Assembly: GCA_023381035.1 (NCBI GenBank)
Contig: JAMCTK010000008.1
Location: 1 to 5,571, forward strand
Direction of reading: 5' to 3'
DNA length: 5,571 nt
Source: Patescibacteria group bacterium
GTDB taxonomy: Bacteria > Patescibacteria > Microgenomatia > Levybacterales > UBA12049
Positions within the stretch are counted from its first letter, which is position 1. The number at the start of each line of letters is the position of its first letter. The translations under genes were made by a program, and so were the position numbers. The notes beneath the pieces are model-generated. The model did no database searches. It had not been told where the DNA came from and saw only the letters and a program-made list of their open reading frames with translations. Positions 5,271 through 5,571 of this stretch are shown here, in pieces.

Positions 5271-5571
5271 CAATATCTTAAAAATTGGAATAGGATTTTT
5301 AATTGCATTTATCGCATTGTATCCCAAGCTTCCAAGTATTAACGTAACTCATACATGGGTTTATATAAGATTGGAAGATTTCTTCATTCTGGGCATTTTC
5401 CTAATCTGGTTAATAAAAGTTATTTTAGGTAAAGTTAAAATAAATTTTAATGTTTCATGGCCAATTTTTATTTATTGGTTAGCAGGACTTGCTTCGTTAA
5501 TTTTTTCCCTCATATTCATAGGCCCATATCTTGCAAATTTCTTTCCCAAGGTAGCAATTTTGTCTTATGTG
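5242..5571 (+). CDS. O-antigen ligase/polymerase-like membrane protein, 3'-partial
   Basis: An open frame of 110 codons runs from ATG 5242 to the right edge without a stop. Its product begins MIRLLKYLNNNILKIGIG and is strongly hydrophobic, with probable membrane helices at about residues 13-29, 46-63 and 73-93. Between the first two is LYPKLPSI (26-33), then YIRLEDFF (41-48). I recognise this pattern from N-termini of O-antigen ligase/polymerase (WaaL/Wzy-type) proteins of Patescibacteria and similar bacteria. Such proteins join or polymerise lipid-linked glycans on the outer face of the membrane. The ATG overlaps the preceding GT2 by 29 nt. TTG at 5254 is an alternative, and the next one (5317) falls inside the first helix. 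No clear Shine-Dalgarno sequence is seen, so translation may depend on coupling to the GT2. The conserved catalytic periplasmic loop would lie beyond the window. Confidence 0.75.
   Translation, partial: MIRLLKYLNNNILKIGIGFLIAFIALYPKLPSINVTHTWVYIRLEDFFILGIFLIWLIKVILGKVKINFNVSWPIFIYWLAGLASLIFSLIFIGPYLANFFPKVAILSYV

Overview
The window is AT-rich (about one third G+C by eye) and densely coding. Every supported gene lies on the + strand. It is an internal slice of a cell-surface polysaccharide (O-antigen or capsule-like) biosynthesis locus. In order it holds: the 3' part of a sugar C-methyltransferase-type gene, cut by the left edge; a membrane-anchored family 2 glycosyltransferase of the polyprenyl-phosphate type; a half-length family 4 glycosyltransferase with only the N-terminal domain; a full-length family 4 glycosyltransferase; a hexapeptide-repeat O-acetyltransferase; a rhamnosyltransferase-like family 2 glycosyltransferase; and the N-terminal 110 codons of an O-antigen ligase/polymerase-like membrane protein, cut by the right edge.

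The organism looks like a Patescibacterium (Candidate Phyla Radiation), possibly of the Microgenomates group. The reasons are the compact AT-rich layout, the mix of surface-glycan enzymes, and the N-terminus of the last protein (LYPKLPSI followed by YIRLEDFF), which resembles O-antigen ligase proteins I associate with those genomes. This placement is inference. The standard bacterial code fits: all frames are uninterrupted and TGA ends the acetyltransferase, although readthrough there would add only four codons.

Spacing suggests three transcription units downstream of the methyltransferase: the GT2 alone (1143-2072), the half-GT4/GT4/acetyltransferase set (2131-4344; gaps of 2 and 10 nt), and the GT2/ligase pair (from 4395; 29 nt overlap). 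The first gene of each unit has no Shine-Dalgarno sequence. Each instead has a sigma70-type -10 hexamer ending exactly 6 nt before the start codon, the geometry expected of leaderless mRNAs. The downstream GT4 gene has a strong Shine-Dalgarno-like GGGGGTG.

As a pathway, the methyltransferase, glycosyltransferases and acetyltransferase would make, assemble and decorate a lipid-linked oligosaccharide, which the last protein would polymerise or transfer. No RNA gene, CRISPR array, insertion sequence or convincing intrinsic terminator is visible. I see no clear novel defence or mobile system. The points most worth following up are the single-domain GT4 gene, the uniform leaderless promoters, and the heptamer/inverted-repeat structure in the 2073-2130 spacer.
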